From contig NZ_AUMN01000016.1 of the NCBI RefSeq assembly GCF_000430705.1, positions 51,087 to 115,086 of the forward strand: a stretch of 64,000 nt of DNA, written 5' to 3'. Under the pieces are notes generated by a model. The model was not told the DNA's origin. It saw nothing but the letters and a program-made list of their open reading frames with translations, and did no database searches. Every line of letters begins with the position of its first letter. The stretch's first letter is position 1. The stretch is from Arthrobacter castelli DSM 16402. Its GTDB lineage: Bacteria > Actinomycetota > Actinomycetes > Actinomycetales > Micrococcaceae. A program made the position numbers and the translations under genes. This document shows, in pieces, positions 17,818 through 26,333 of this stretch.

Positions 17818-20052
17818 AGCACAACAAACCCTTCAACCAGCCCCGGAACCAACGACGGTCCCGTCCCCCGCGCAACCCACAACGGCGGCGCCCGGGTCAC
17901 GGCGATCATTCCGGCCCGCGGCGGATCACAGGGCATCGAGATGAAGAACCTGCAGCGGGTCGGCGGCCAAACGCTGCTGGCCCGCGCCATCGTGGCGGCA
18001 CAGGCCGCCCGGCTGGTCACCGACGTCGTCGTCAGCACCGACCATCTGCGGATCCGCCAGGAGGCCCGGCGCTTCGGCGCCACGGTGGTCGACCGGCCCG
18101 AAGAGCTCTCCGGAAGTGTGGCCAGCTCCGAGTCGGCCCTGTTGCATGCACTGGACACCATCCCCACCCGCGACGGCTCACCCGCGGACCCGGATGTAAC
18201 GATCCTGCTGCAGTGCACCTCCCCGTTCATCGACTCCCACGATCTGGATACCGCCGTCGAACGCGTGCTCAGCGGGGCCGAAGACGCCGTGTTCTCTGCC
18301 GCCGCCAACCACAGTTTCCTGTGGGCCGAACACGACGGCGCGGCAACAGCAGTCGGCCACGACGCAGGGCACCGCCCCCGCCGCCAGGACCGGGAACCGC
18401 AGTACCGCGAAACCGGGGCCTTCTACGTGATGCGCACCTCCGGCCTGCGCACCCACCAGCACCGCTTCTTCGGCCGGATCGGACTGGCGCAGGTGCCCGA
18501 AGAAACGGCGATCGAGATCGATTCACCCACCGACCTGGACATGGCACGCGCGATGGACCAGGGCAGGGGCAGCGACTGGCCCATCGCCGTCGACGCGCTG
18601 GTGACCGACTTCGACGGCGTCCACACCGACGATCAGGCACTGATCGACGCCGATGGCACCGAGCACGTGCGGGTCAGCAGGCGCGATGGGATGGGGGTCG
18701 CCCGGCTGCGGACCGCGGGCGTTCCTCAGCTGATCCTGTCCACCGAGGCCAATCCGGTGGTCACCGCGCGCGCCACCAAACTCAGGATCGAAGTCCGGCA
18801 GAACCTCGACGACAAGGCGTCCGCGCTGCAGGCGTGGCTGGCCGGACGCCGGCTGGACCCCGCCCGGGCGGCCTTCGTGGGCAACGACGTCAACGACCTG
18901 GCCGCGATGCGTTCGGTCGGATGGCCCATCGCCGTCGCCGACGCCCACCCGGACGTGCTGGCAGCGGCCCGGGTGGTGCTCACCGCCTCCGGCGGCAACG
19001 GCGCGGTGCGCGAGGCCTGCGAACGGGTGCTGGCGGCGCGGCCCGCCGCCGTCCCGAGCGCCACGCCCGCCGTCACGGCACAACAGAACTTGCAATCGGT
19101 CCCGGACCTCCCCGTCCGGACGACAAGCACGACCAAGAGCACGAGGAAAGGCAACGATATGAGCATCACCACGACGAACAGCCCGGCCGCTTCAATCGGC
19201 GACGTCGAAATCGGCGCCGGCCGCCCGGTCTACATGATCGGCGAAATCGGCATTAACCATAACGGCGACGTCGAAATCGCCAAGCAGCTGATCGACGTCG
19301 CTGCCCAGGCCGGCGCGCAGGCGGTGAAGTTCCAGAAGCGCACCCCGGAAATCAGCACCCCGGACGACATGAAGGACAAGCCCCGTTCCACGCCGTGGGG
19401 CGAAATGACCTACCTGGACTACAAGCACCGGATGGAGTTCGGCCGCGCTGACTACGAGAAGCTGATCAGCCACGCGGCGAATCTGGGACTGCACTGCTTC
19501 GCCTCACCGTGGGACATCCCGTCAGTGCACTTCATGGAGGAGATGGGTGCTGTCACCCATAAGGTCGCCTCCGCGTCAGTGACCGACTTGGAACTGCTGC
19601 GCACCCTGGAACAGACCGGCAAGCCGATCATCCTCTCCACCGGCATGTCCACCATCGAGCAGATCGACACCGCCGTGGAAACCCTGGGCACCTCCAACCT
19701 GGTGCTGCTGCACTCCACCTCCACCTACCCGCTGCCCCCGGAAGAGGCGAACCTGCGCACCATCGCCACGCTGCAGCAGCGGTACGGCGTGCCGGTCGGC
19801 TACTCCGGCCACGAGCGCGGACTGCAGATCTCACTGGCCGCCGTCGCACTGGGCGCCGTCGCCGTCGAACGCCACATCACTCTGGACCGCACCATGTGGG
19901 GATCCGACCAGGCATCCTCGCTGGAACCGACCGGCCTGGAGCACCTGATCCGCGACATCCGCATCCTCGAAGAGGCCATGGGCGACGGCGAAAAGCGGGT
20001 TTTCCCCGGCGAACTGGCACCGCTGTCCCGGCTGCGCCGCGTCGACGCGTAA
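17815..20052 (+). CDS. CMP-nonulosonate synthetase - HAD phosphatase-like - NeuB synthase fusion
   Basis: One frame of 745 aa joins three enzymes of sialic (nonulosonic) acid synthesis. Residues of about 25-255 are a CMP-NeuAc synthetase (TAIIPARGGSQGIEMKNL, VSTDH, LLQCTSPF, ETGAFYVMR). About 262-410 is a HAD domain like KdsC or the C-terminal part of mammalian CMAS (VTDFDGVHTDD, GNDVNDLAAM). After a Pro/Thr/Gln-rich linker, about 450-745 is a NeuB synthase (IGEIGINHNGDV, AVKFQKRTPE, LSTGMST, YSGHERG, ERHITLD). The NeuB part stops after the barrel and lacks the usual C-terminal SAF (antifreeze-like) domain. An internal ribosome binding site could give separate NeuB. Whether the product is Neu5Ac, KDN or another nonulosonate is not visible; no epimerase gene is present. 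Confidence 0.88.
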   Translation: MSTTNPSTSPGTNDGPVPRATHNGGARVTAIIPARGGSQGIEMKNLQRVGGQTLLARAIVAAQAARLVTDVVVSTDHLRIRQEARRFGATVVDRPEELSGSVASSESALLHALDTIPTRDGSPADPDVTILLQCTSPFIDSHDLDTAVERVLSGAEDAVFSAAANHSFLWAEHDGAATAVGHDAGHRPRRQDREPQYRETGAFYVMRTSGLRTHQHRFFGRIGLAQVPEETAIEIDSPTDLDMARAMDQGRGSDWPIAVDALVTDFDGVHTDDQALIDADGTEHVRVSRRDGMGVARLRTAGVPQLILSTEANPVVTARATKLRIEVRQNLDDKASALQAWLAGRRLDPARAAFVGNDVNDLAAMRSVGWPIAVADAHPDVLAAARVVLTASGGNGAVREACERVLAARPAAVPSATPAVTAQQNLQSVPDLPVRTTSTTKSTRKGNDMSITTTNSPAASIGDVEIGAGRPVYMIGEIGINHNGDVEIAKQLIDVAAQAGAQAVKFQKRTPEISTPDDMKDKPRSTPWGEMTYLDYKHRMEFGRADYEKLISHAANLGLHCFASPWDIPSVHFMEEMGAVTHKVASASVTDLELLRTLEQTGKPIILSTGMSTIEQIDTAVETLGTSNLVLLHSTSTYPLPPEEANLRTIATLQQRYGVPVGYSGHERGLQISLAAVALGAVAVERHITLDRTMWGSDQASSLEPTGLEHLIRDIRILEEAMGDGEKRVFPGELAPLSRLRRVDA
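19144..19161 (+). promoter_or_regulatory. Internal ribosome binding site and ATG for a separate NeuB
   Basis: AGGAAAGG (19144-19151) stands 7 nt before an in-frame ATG (19159), exactly where the NeuB domain begins (MSITTTNSPAAS). Translation from here gives a 297-aa NeuB. The preceding linker reads like a former intergenic spacer, so free NeuB may be made as well as the fusion. Confidence 0.6.
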
Positions 20053-20127
20053 CCGGCCACCCGAGCCACACCGAGACAAACAGGCACAAACAGCCAAGAG
20101 TCGAAAGCAGCAAACCCTTTGGATTCC

Positions 20128-21117
20128 ATGGAACAACCACTGCTGAGCGTGATCGTGCCGGCCAAGGACCAGTTCGACTACCTGCCGGACACGCTGACCA
20201 GCCTCACCCGGCAGTTCGATGACCCGCATGCCATGCAGGTGATCGTGATCGACGACGGGTCGACCGACGGGACCGGCGACGTCGCCGCCGGCTATGCCAA
20301 CCGGCTGCCCGGCCTGCGGCTCCTGACCAACGAGGAGCCGCACGGGCTGGCGACGGCCCGGAACCAGGGGCTGGCCGCCGCCGACGGCCGGTACCTGGCA
20401 TACCTGGACGGTGACGACTGGCTGGCTCCCGGCCACTTCACGTCGCTCACCGACAGCATCACCCGGTTGCAGGTGGATTTCCTGCGGGTGGACCACATCC
20501 GCTGCACCGGCACCTCGCGCGCCACCCACCGCGCCCCGCAGGCCCGCCGGAATGTGGCGCTGGATCCGCGGGAGTCCATCCTGCCCGACAGCACGGCGAC
20601 CATGGTGGACTACTGCTACGCCTGGGCCGGGATCTTCGACCGGAAAATGGCCGACGACGGACTGTTGCAGTTCCCGGACGGCCTCTTCACCGCCGAGGAC
20701 CGGGCCTGGGCGTGGCGGCTGCACCTGCAGGCCGGCTCCTACGCCGTCGTCGACTCCCCCGGGATCCTGTACCGGCGGGGGCTGCCGACGTCGTTGACTT
20801 CGATCTACGATCGGCGGCAACTCGATTTCCTGCCCTCCTTCAGGCTCGTATTCGATGTGGTGGCCATGGACCCCGAGGCCGGACGGTTTTGGCCCAAGGC
20901 AGCCCGCATGTTCCTGGCGGTGCTGTCGCACCATCTGCGACGTTCGGCGTCCATGGGCCCGGACGTGCGCGGCGACCTCCACTCCGGCGCGCGCGAGGCG
21001 CTGCAGATGATCCCCGCCGACGTTCTCGGCGCTGCGTTGCACGGCGTCGACAACCGGCGGTTGAAGCTGCTGCTGCCGCTGGTGCCGCGGCAGCTGCGGA
21101 ACGGGAGGGCGGCATGA
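20128..21117 (+). CDS. Glycosyltransferase family 2
   Basis: Inverting GT-A glycosyltransferase of 329 aa. It starts LLSVIVPAKDQFDYLPDTL, has the nucleotide-binding VIDDGSTDGTGDVAAGY, the DxD-like AYLDGDDWLAPG and the catalytic-base region PDGLFTAEDRAWAWRL. The ATG at 20128 is preferred to the TTG at 20119, although neither has a strong RBS. It is the second gene of the nonulosonate operon, 75 bp after the fusion gene, and probably adds a sugar to the surface polymer or its acceptor. The stop overlaps the next start. Confidence 0.88.
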   Translation: MEQPLLSVIVPAKDQFDYLPDTLTSLTRQFDDPHAMQVIVIDDGSTDGTGDVAAGYANRLPGLRLLTNEEPHGLATARNQGLAAADGRYLAYLDGDDWLAPGHFTSLTDSITRLQVDFLRVDHIRCTGTSRATHRAPQARRNVALDPRESILPDSTATMVDYCYAWAGIFDRKMADDGLLQFPDGLFTAEDRAWAWRLHLQAGSYAVVDSPGILYRRGLPTSLTSIYDRRQLDFLPSFRLVFDVVAMDPEAGRFWPKAARMFLAVLSHHLRRSASMGPDVRGDLHSGAREALQMIPADVLGAALHGVDNRRLKLLLPLVPRQLRNGRAA

Positions 21118-22514
21118 CACAACTGCTGCTCGCTTCGACTCTGTACCAGTGCCTCTCCCTGGCAGCGGCCGACGACGCCGGACTGCTTCCCGGCGACGCC
21201 GGCGAGGAGCGGATCCTGGTGCTGGCCAACAGCTCCCAGGTTCCCGAGGTCACCGGGCGGCTGCAGGACACCGCCGGCTTCGACCGGGTCGCCGCCCGCT
21301 TTGACCGGGTGCTGGATCTGGGAGACCTGATCTACCCGCGCCGGCCTCCACAGTTTGGCCCGCAGCACGAAGAACTGCGGATGTGGCAAACCCTGCTGCG
21401 CAGCCACTGGGACCTTGGAGATGAACCTGTCTCGCTGGTGCTCGATTCAGTGCACGTGAATCCGGGCATTGCCTTGTCCAGGATCTTCTCCGCCGCGCCG
21501 CTGGTGGTGCATTCCGACGGCCTGATGGTCTATGGGCCGACCCGCAAGGCGCTGGCACCAGAGATTGCCCAGCGACTGGACGGACTGCTGTACCTGGACC
21601 TGGTGCCTGGCCTGGCTCCGCAGCTGCTGCGCGAATACCAGCTGCCGGTGACGGCCATTCCCGCGGCGGCGCTGCGGACGGTGGTCACGCAGATGACTGA
21701 AACTCCTGACCCGGAACTGGATGCCGTGCTGGGCCGGGTGGCCGCTCCGCCGACGTCGGCCCTGATCCTCGGCCAGTACCTCACCGAGCTACGGCTGATC
21801 ACCCGCGAAGAGGAGACTGAACTCCACTTCGACATGCTGCTCACCGCCGCCGAGCGCGGCATCAGCACCTGTATCTTCAAGCCGCATCCCTCGGCCGGCC
21901 GCGCCTCCACTCAAATCCTGGTGGACGAGGCGAACCGATTGGGGATGGACATGGTGGTGCTCGACCTGCCGGCCCCGGCCGAGGTCGTGATGGCCAAGGC
22001 CCGGCCGGACCTGGTGATCGGTGCCTTCTCCACCGCCATGGCCACCGCCCGCTACGTGTTCGATATCGATGCCGCGGCCATCGGGACGTCGCTGCTGCTC
22101 GAGCGGATCACCCCGTACGAGAACAGCAACCGGGTCCCGATCACCATCGTGGACGCGCTGCTGGTCCGTTCGCTGTGGGCCCCGGCCGGGCAGGGCGCCC
22201 CGTCCGGGCAACCGGACGGACAGCACCCGGCTCCGCTGCAGCAACTGGTCGACGCCGTCGCCTACTGCATGCAACCGGTCAACCTGGCCTCGCTGCGCGA
22301 TCATGCCGTCGGGTTCCTGGACTCGGCCACAGAGACCGAGGTGACGCGCTACTTCAAGAGGCGCCGGCTGACCTCGCTGGACCTGCCCGGAGCACTGCCC
22401 GCCGGACGCCGCGCGCTGGCGCTGGCATCGCGGATACCGCCACGGGTGAGGGCCAAGGTGCCACGCAAGATGCGGGGGCTGAGCCGCCGGGCGCTCGCCG
22501 CCGTCGCGGAATGA
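21114..22514 (+). CDS. Polysialyltransferase-like protein (GT-B, GT52/POLYST type)
   Basis: Protein of 466 aa with the pattern of bacterial sialyltransferases. It begins LLLASTLYQCLSLAAA, as these families often do; VVHSDGLMVYGPT resembles the D/E-D-G motif, CIFKPHPSAG is the HP motif that binds CMP, and IGAFSTAMATA matches the Ser motif. CMP-nonulosonate made by the upstream fusion protein is the expected donor. A basic Arg/Lys-rich C-terminus (RIPPRVRAKVPRKMRGLSRR) may bind the membrane. The start ATG has GGGAGGG upstream and overlaps the preceding stop. Confidence 0.75.
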   Translation: MTQLLLASTLYQCLSLAAADDAGLLPGDAGEERILVLANSSQVPEVTGRLQDTAGFDRVAARFDRVLDLGDLIYPRRPPQFGPQHEELRMWQTLLRSHWDLGDEPVSLVLDSVHVNPGIALSRIFSAAPLVVHSDGLMVYGPTRKALAPEIAQRLDGLLYLDLVPGLAPQLLREYQLPVTAIPAAALRTVVTQMTETPDPELDAVLGRVAAPPTSALILGQYLTELRLITREEETELHFDMLLTAAERGISTCIFKPHPSAGRASTQILVDEANRLGMDMVVLDLPAPAEVVMAKARPDLVIGAFSTAMATARYVFDIDAAAIGTSLLLERITPYENSNRVPITIVDALLVRSLWAPAGQGAPSGQPDGQHPAPLQQLVDAVAYCMQPVNLASLRDHAVGFLDSATETEVTRYFKRRRLTSLDLPGALPAGRRALALASRIPPRVRAKVPRKMRGLSRRALAAVAE

Positions 22515-23551
22515 TGACCCCGCGGCCAGGCACCAGGTGCGAACCCGGGCGGGGGCTGGCGCGCCCGCGCTCCGGACACGCGGTGGTGTGGGCCGAATCG
22601 CCGCTGCAGCTGCTCAGCGCGGTCGAAGGGCACGGAGCCGGACTGTTTGGACGCCGGACGGTGATCCACCCGCGGTCCGGTTCGGTCGGTTTGTCCTCGA
22701 CCCTGAGCTCGCTGATGAGCCAGGTCCCCGACGGGGTCAGCTTCACGCCGGGCGCCGCACGGATCCCGTCGCCGCGCACGCCGGGCATGGACCGGTGGGT
22801 GATCGGCGACGCATTCTCCGGGACCGCGCAACGCCAGTTGATGCTGCATCCGCCGGCCGGCGAAGTGGTGGTGCTCGACGACGGCCTGGCGACCAGGAGC
22901 CTGCTGGCGTCGCTGGCCAGTGAGCGCCCGGTTCCACTCGTGCGGCCGCGCGTGGTTCCGACGACGGCGCGACGCACCCTGGGACTGGCCACCTGGTTCA
23001 CCTTGCGCCGGTTGATGCGCGCCGGCCGGCTGGTGGTCTTCACCGCGCTGCCGGTTGCCGATGATGTACGACGGCGTTTCGCGGACCTGGGCGGCCATCT
23101 CGAGTCCCACCGGTTCGAATGGCTGGATACGCAACCCGTTCCCGAAACCGTCTACGAACCGACAGTGCTCGTTGGCTCGGCGATGCCGGCGGACGGATTG
23201 ATCGACGAGGCACCCTACGTCGACTGGGTGCATTCAATGACCGACGACGGTCCGGTGGCCTACTTCCCGCACCGCCGCGAGGAACCGGAGACCCTGGCGC
23301 GCATCGCGGCGCATCCGATGATCCGGATGAAGGAGCACACCGTTCCGGTGGAGATGCGGCTGCGGTCCTTGGCCCCCGGCCAGCGGGTGCATTGCCTGCC
23401 CTCGACAGTGCTGGCCTCCCTGGGGCTGATCCTCGCCCCGTCCGGAGTGCGGATCTTCGGGCATGCAGTCCCTGACCAGTGGTGGACGACGTCGACCCCC
23501 GACCGGGTGCGGCACCACCTGAGCAGCGCGTTGGATACCGTGGGAGGCTGA
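22511..23551 (+). CDS. Putative second sialyltransferase-like protein
   Basis: Protein of 346 aa without a firm family name. After a 25-residue Arg/Pro-rich start it reads HAVVWAESPLQLLSAVEG, the typical opening of bacterial sialyl- or polysialyltransferases. VVVLDDGLATRS resembles the D/E-D-G motif, PVAYFPHRREEP occupies the HP-motif position and LPSTVLASLGL the Ser motif. These support a GT-B CMP-sugar transferase role by inference. Two adjacent ATGs (22511, 22514) overlap the previous stop. It is translationally coupled in the operon. Confidence 0.6.
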   Translation: MMTPRPGTRCEPGRGLARPRSGHAVVWAESPLQLLSAVEGHGAGLFGRRTVIHPRSGSVGLSSTLSSLMSQVPDGVSFTPGAARIPSPRTPGMDRWVIGDAFSGTAQRQLMLHPPAGEVVVLDDGLATRSLLASLASERPVPLVRPRVVPTTARRTLGLATWFTLRRLMRAGRLVVFTALPVADDVRRRFADLGGHLESHRFEWLDTQPVPETVYEPTVLVGSAMPADGLIDEAPYVDWVHSMTDDGPVAYFPHRREEPETLARIAAHPMIRMKEHTVPVEMRLRSLAPGQRVHCLPSTVLASLGLILAPSGVRIFGHAVPDQWWTTSTPDRVRHHLSSALDTVGG

Positions 23552-23552
23552 G

Positions 23553-24737
23553 ATGGAACCCTTCCGGATTGCCGCCATCGCCGACAGCGATTCCTACCTG
23601 AAGTTTGCCTGCTCGACGCTGGAGACGATGCCCGGATGGGACCGGAGCGTGGCCATCCTGCGCTCTCCGCTGCGCCCCACCGTGGAGCAAATGTCCGCGG
23701 CAACTGCCGGCACCTTCCTCGCGGGCAGCCTGCCGCCCGTGCTGACCCCCTCGGCGCTGACCAGCACGCTGGCCGGCGCCGACGTCGTACTGTCCGCCGC
23801 CACCGGACCGGTCACCGAGGAGGTCTTCCTCGCGGCCTCCCGGCTGGAACACCGCCCCGCCCTGGTGTCCGCGCTACCCGGGGTCGCACTGCCGGCCACA
23901 TCCAGGGCGCTGCAATACCGCGCCCTGGGGGATGCGTTCATCACGCACAGCCACTGTGAGTGTCGTGCCTTCAGCGCCATGGCCTCGGCCGAAGGGTTGG
24001 AGCAGACAATGCTGGTGTCCCGGCTCCCGTTCCTGAACTCGGCCACTATCCCGGAACCCGTGACCAGCGCCTTGCGCTCGGTCGTCTTCGCACCGCAGGC
24101 CAAAGTCCCCTCCGGCCGCGAGGAACGATCCTTGATCCTGCAGCGGCTCGCCGCACTCTCCCGCCGGCATCCGGAGCTGGACGTAGTGGTGAAACTGCGT
24201 GCCTGGGACGGCGAACCGCAGACCCACCTGGAACAGCTTCCCTATGACCGGATCTGGGCCTGGCTGATCAGCGAAGGTGCAGTCGCCGGGCACGAGTTGT
24301 CGTTCCGCACCGGACCGATGTCGCAGCTGCTGGTACCGGGCACGGCGCTGGTCACGGTCAGTTCGACGGCGGCGCTGGAGGCGGTCGACGCCGGCTTGCC
24401 GGTGCTGGTCCTGGAGGACTTTGGGGTCGCGGACGAGTTGCTCAACAGCGTCTTCACCGGCAGCGGGCTGCTCGGGTCCCTCGACGACCTGGGCCGCTGC
24501 GCCTTTGCCCATCCGGCCAAGCCGTGGCTGCGGGAGAACTACTTCCACCACCAGAACGTGGACCTGGCGCAGCTACTGGAAAGCTACGCCGTGCGCGCCC
24601 GCACCGGACGGCTCACGGCCCGCAACACCAGTGCGGCGAATGCACGGTATCTGCAGGGCCGCATCCGGCGCCGCCTGCGCACGGCGCTGCCCGATCCGTT
24701 GCTGCAGGTGGCCCGCCGGATCCGCAGCTCGGCGTAA
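23553..24737 (+). CDS. Putative glycosyltransferase, DUF6716-like
   Basis: Protein of 394 aa. It starts one base after the previous stop with GGGAGG upstream. RIAAIADSDSYLKFACSTLE at the N-terminus and TVSSTAALEAVDAGLPVLVL (a Ser/Thr donor-site motif) near residue 270 resemble DUF6716 proteins, which are annotated as putative glycosyltransferases in Arthrobacter-like genomes. An Arg-rich C-terminus (RYLQGRIRRRLRTALPD) suggests peripheral membrane association. Last gene of the nonulosonate operon. The acceptor and donor are not known. Confidence 0.6.
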   Translation: MEPFRIAAIADSDSYLKFACSTLETMPGWDRSVAILRSPLRPTVEQMSAATAGTFLAGSLPPVLTPSALTSTLAGADVVLSAATGPVTEEVFLAASRLEHRPALVSALPGVALPATSRALQYRALGDAFITHSHCECRAFSAMASAEGLEQTMLVSRLPFLNSATIPEPVTSALRSVVFAPQAKVPSGREERSLILQRLAALSRRHPELDVVVKLRAWDGEPQTHLEQLPYDRIWAWLISEGAVAGHELSFRTGPMSQLLVPGTALVTVSSTAALEAVDAGLPVLVLEDFGVADELLNSVFTGSGLLGSLDDLGRCAFAHPAKPWLRENYFHHQNVDLAQLLESYAVRARTGRLTARNTSAANARYLQGRIRRRLRTALPDPLLQVARRIRSSA

Positions 24738-24744
24738 CCGCGGC

Positions 24745-24833
24745 GGCGGTTACGCCCGCGCGCGGGTGCCTCTTTCCCCTGCACGCATCCGCTCCGTACC
24801 CCAGTGGCGGTTACGCTCGCGCGCGGGTGCCTC
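24745..24833. repeat. 28-bp direct repeat pair between convergent genes
   Basis: Positions 24745-24772 and 24806-24833 carry the same 28 bp (GGCGGTTACGC, then C or T, then CGCGCGCGGGTGCCTC) with one mismatch, separated by 33 bp. They lie between the ends of the nonulosonate operon and of the convergent small gene. The CGCGCG core could form stems; no T-tract follows. Confidence 0.7.
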
Positions 24834-25008
24834 AGTGCTTGAAGCGGCCCTTCCAGCCCCGCCAGAGACCGTGAAGCGGCTGGTGCCGGGTTTCGCCGGC
24901 GCGGCGCCGGCCGTCCCGCTCCGGAGCGGGCTCCATCCCCCGGCAATCAAGGAAAGCCTTGACTCCTGCCTCGGTGCTTAAACGTCCAAACGACGCGATT
25001 CCTGCCAT
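24832..25008 (-). CDS. Small basic protein of 58 aa overlapping the MFS gene end
   Basis: Reverse-strand gene with a near-ideal ribosome binding site, GGAGGAA, four bases before the ATG. It starts inside the last 31 bp of the MFS transporter gene in another frame, so it is probably co-transcribed. The product begins MAGIASFGRLSTEAGVKAFL, has one Cys, and ends in a basic Trp-containing tail (LWRGWKGRFKH). It has no transmembrane helix and no family I recognise. The combination of strong RBS and operon position supports a real gene. Confidence 0.6.
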   Translation of the reverse strand: MAGIASFGRLSTEAGVKAFLDCRGMEPAPERDGRRRAGETRHQPLHGLWRGWKGRFKH

Positions 25009-26258
25009 GATGTTCCTCCATCTACTGTTCGGTTTATATGTGGTGAGGTGGTAAAGATGACCGCTGCGGCGATCACCGGGATCAGCGCCGCGGTGGCCGC
25101 GCTGAGCCAGGCGACCGCCACGGGCAAGGGGTGCCAGAACGTCAGCAGGCCGACGGCGACTGCCGGAGCTCCCGCACCGAGGTAGAACGCCAGGTACAGG
25201 GCGGCGTTGACGCCTCCACGGCTGTGTGCCGGAGTTGCCGCATCGACACTGGCCGTGGCGCTGCCGTAGGCGAACCCGTGCCCGATCCCGGCGGCGACAG
25301 CCGCGACGAGGGTCAGTGCCGTCGAGTTGCCGATGGTCAGTATCAGCATCACCAGGCTGCCCAGCAACGCGCCGAGACCGGCGAGCTGGGCCAGCCGCGA
25401 ACTCAACCGCAGCACCAGGGGCTGGACCAGCATCGAGCAGGTCAACATCACGGCGACGATGCCGCCTGTCACCGCCGGATGCTCCGTCCCGGTGGCCCGG
25501 GTGATGATGGTCGGTATCGTCGCCAGGAACACCCCTGCCACCGTCCAGGCGATAAATCCGGTCGCGGCCGCGGAAGCAAACCGGTGGCGCATCGCATGTG
25601 GCACCTGCGGACGGGTCGGACGCCATTGCCGTAACCGTTGGGTGGGCGCCGCCGTCAGGGTGGACACGCGCCGCCACCCGATGGCGAGCAGACCCAGGTG
25701 AATGACGAACGGCAGCAGCCGCGGCCAAGGCAAATATTCCGCCAACGCACCGGCCGCGAATGGTCCTGCCGCTGTACCGCCAACAAACGCCATGGTGGCC
25801 AGCACTGACGCCCACAACCGCTGCCGTTCCGCCCTGCTCTCGATGATCAGGGCAGTCGCGGGACCAGTGGCTGCGCCCAATGCCAGCCCCTGCGCCGCCC
25901 GGCCGACCAGCAGCAGCGCAGGTCCGTCGGCGATCAGGAAGCAGACCGAGCCGATCGCGGCCAGCAACAGGCTGAGCCGAAGTATGGACCGCCGCCCGAG
26001 CACATCCGAGGCAGGCCCAAAGAGCAGCAGCGCCGGGGCGCTGACCAGCGCAAAGACCGCGTAGATCAGCACCATGGTCAGATCGGTGAAGCCAAAGGCC
26101 TGCTGGTACCCGGGATACAACGGGGTAGGCAGGTAGGCTCCGGCGGTCAGCACCAAAAGCAGATGCACGGCGATACGCGCTTCACGCTTGGAGCCGTGAA
26201 GCGTGGCGGGCCGGAACGGAGGCCGCGGGTGGGCAGCCGGGGAACTCTTAAGGTGCAT
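24978..26258 (-). CDS. MFS transporter
   Basis: Membrane transporter of 426 aa with about 12 hydrophobic helices. The MFS loop 2-3 motif appears as GPASDVLGRRSILRLS and the N-terminal helix contains YLPTPLYPGYQQAFG, as in drug-efflux members of the superfamily. It is divergent from a LysR-type gene with 72 bp between them, an arrangement typical of a regulator and the exporter it controls. The substrate is unknown. Its last codons overlap a 58-aa gene. Confidence 0.9.
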   Translation of the reverse strand: MHLKSSPAAHPRPPFRPATLHGSKREARIAVHLLLVLTAGAYLPTPLYPGYQQAFGFTDLTMVLIYAVFALVSAPALLLFGPASDVLGRRSILRLSLLLAAIGSVCFLIADGPALLLVGRAAQGLALGAATGPATALIIESRAERQRLWASVLATMAFVGGTAAGPFAAGALAEYLPWPRLLPFVIHLGLLAIGWRRVSTLTAAPTQRLRQWRPTRPQVPHAMRHRFASAAATGFIAWTVAGVFLATIPTIITRATGTEHPAVTGGIVAVMLTCSMLVQPLVLRLSSRLAQLAGLGALLGSLVMLILTIGNSTALTLVAAVAAGIGHGFAYGSATASVDAATPAHSRGGVNAALYLAFYLGAGAPAVAVGLLTFWHPLPVAVAWLSAATAALIPVIAAAVIFTTSPHINRTVDGGTSWQESRRLDV

Positions 26259-26318
26259 GCTTCAAGCGTTACATCAACGAGACATGAAGAGAAGCAAACA
26301 GTATTGCACTATACCGTG

Positions 26319-26333
26319 TATTATTCTTTCATG
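26319..26333 (+). promoter_or_regulatory. Candidate -10 box for leaderless LysR mRNA
   Basis: TATTAT (26319-26324) ends 6 nt before the ATG at 26331, with no Shine-Dalgarno sequence. Transcription would start at or next to the ATG. The 72-bp region is shared with the divergent MFS gene and should hold the LysR operator. Confidence 0.45.

Noticed and set aside
24832..25815. 327-codon reverse frame containing the 58-aa gene
   Set aside because: Most of it is out of frame with, and covered by, the MFS transporter gene; only the part after the strong RBS is credible.
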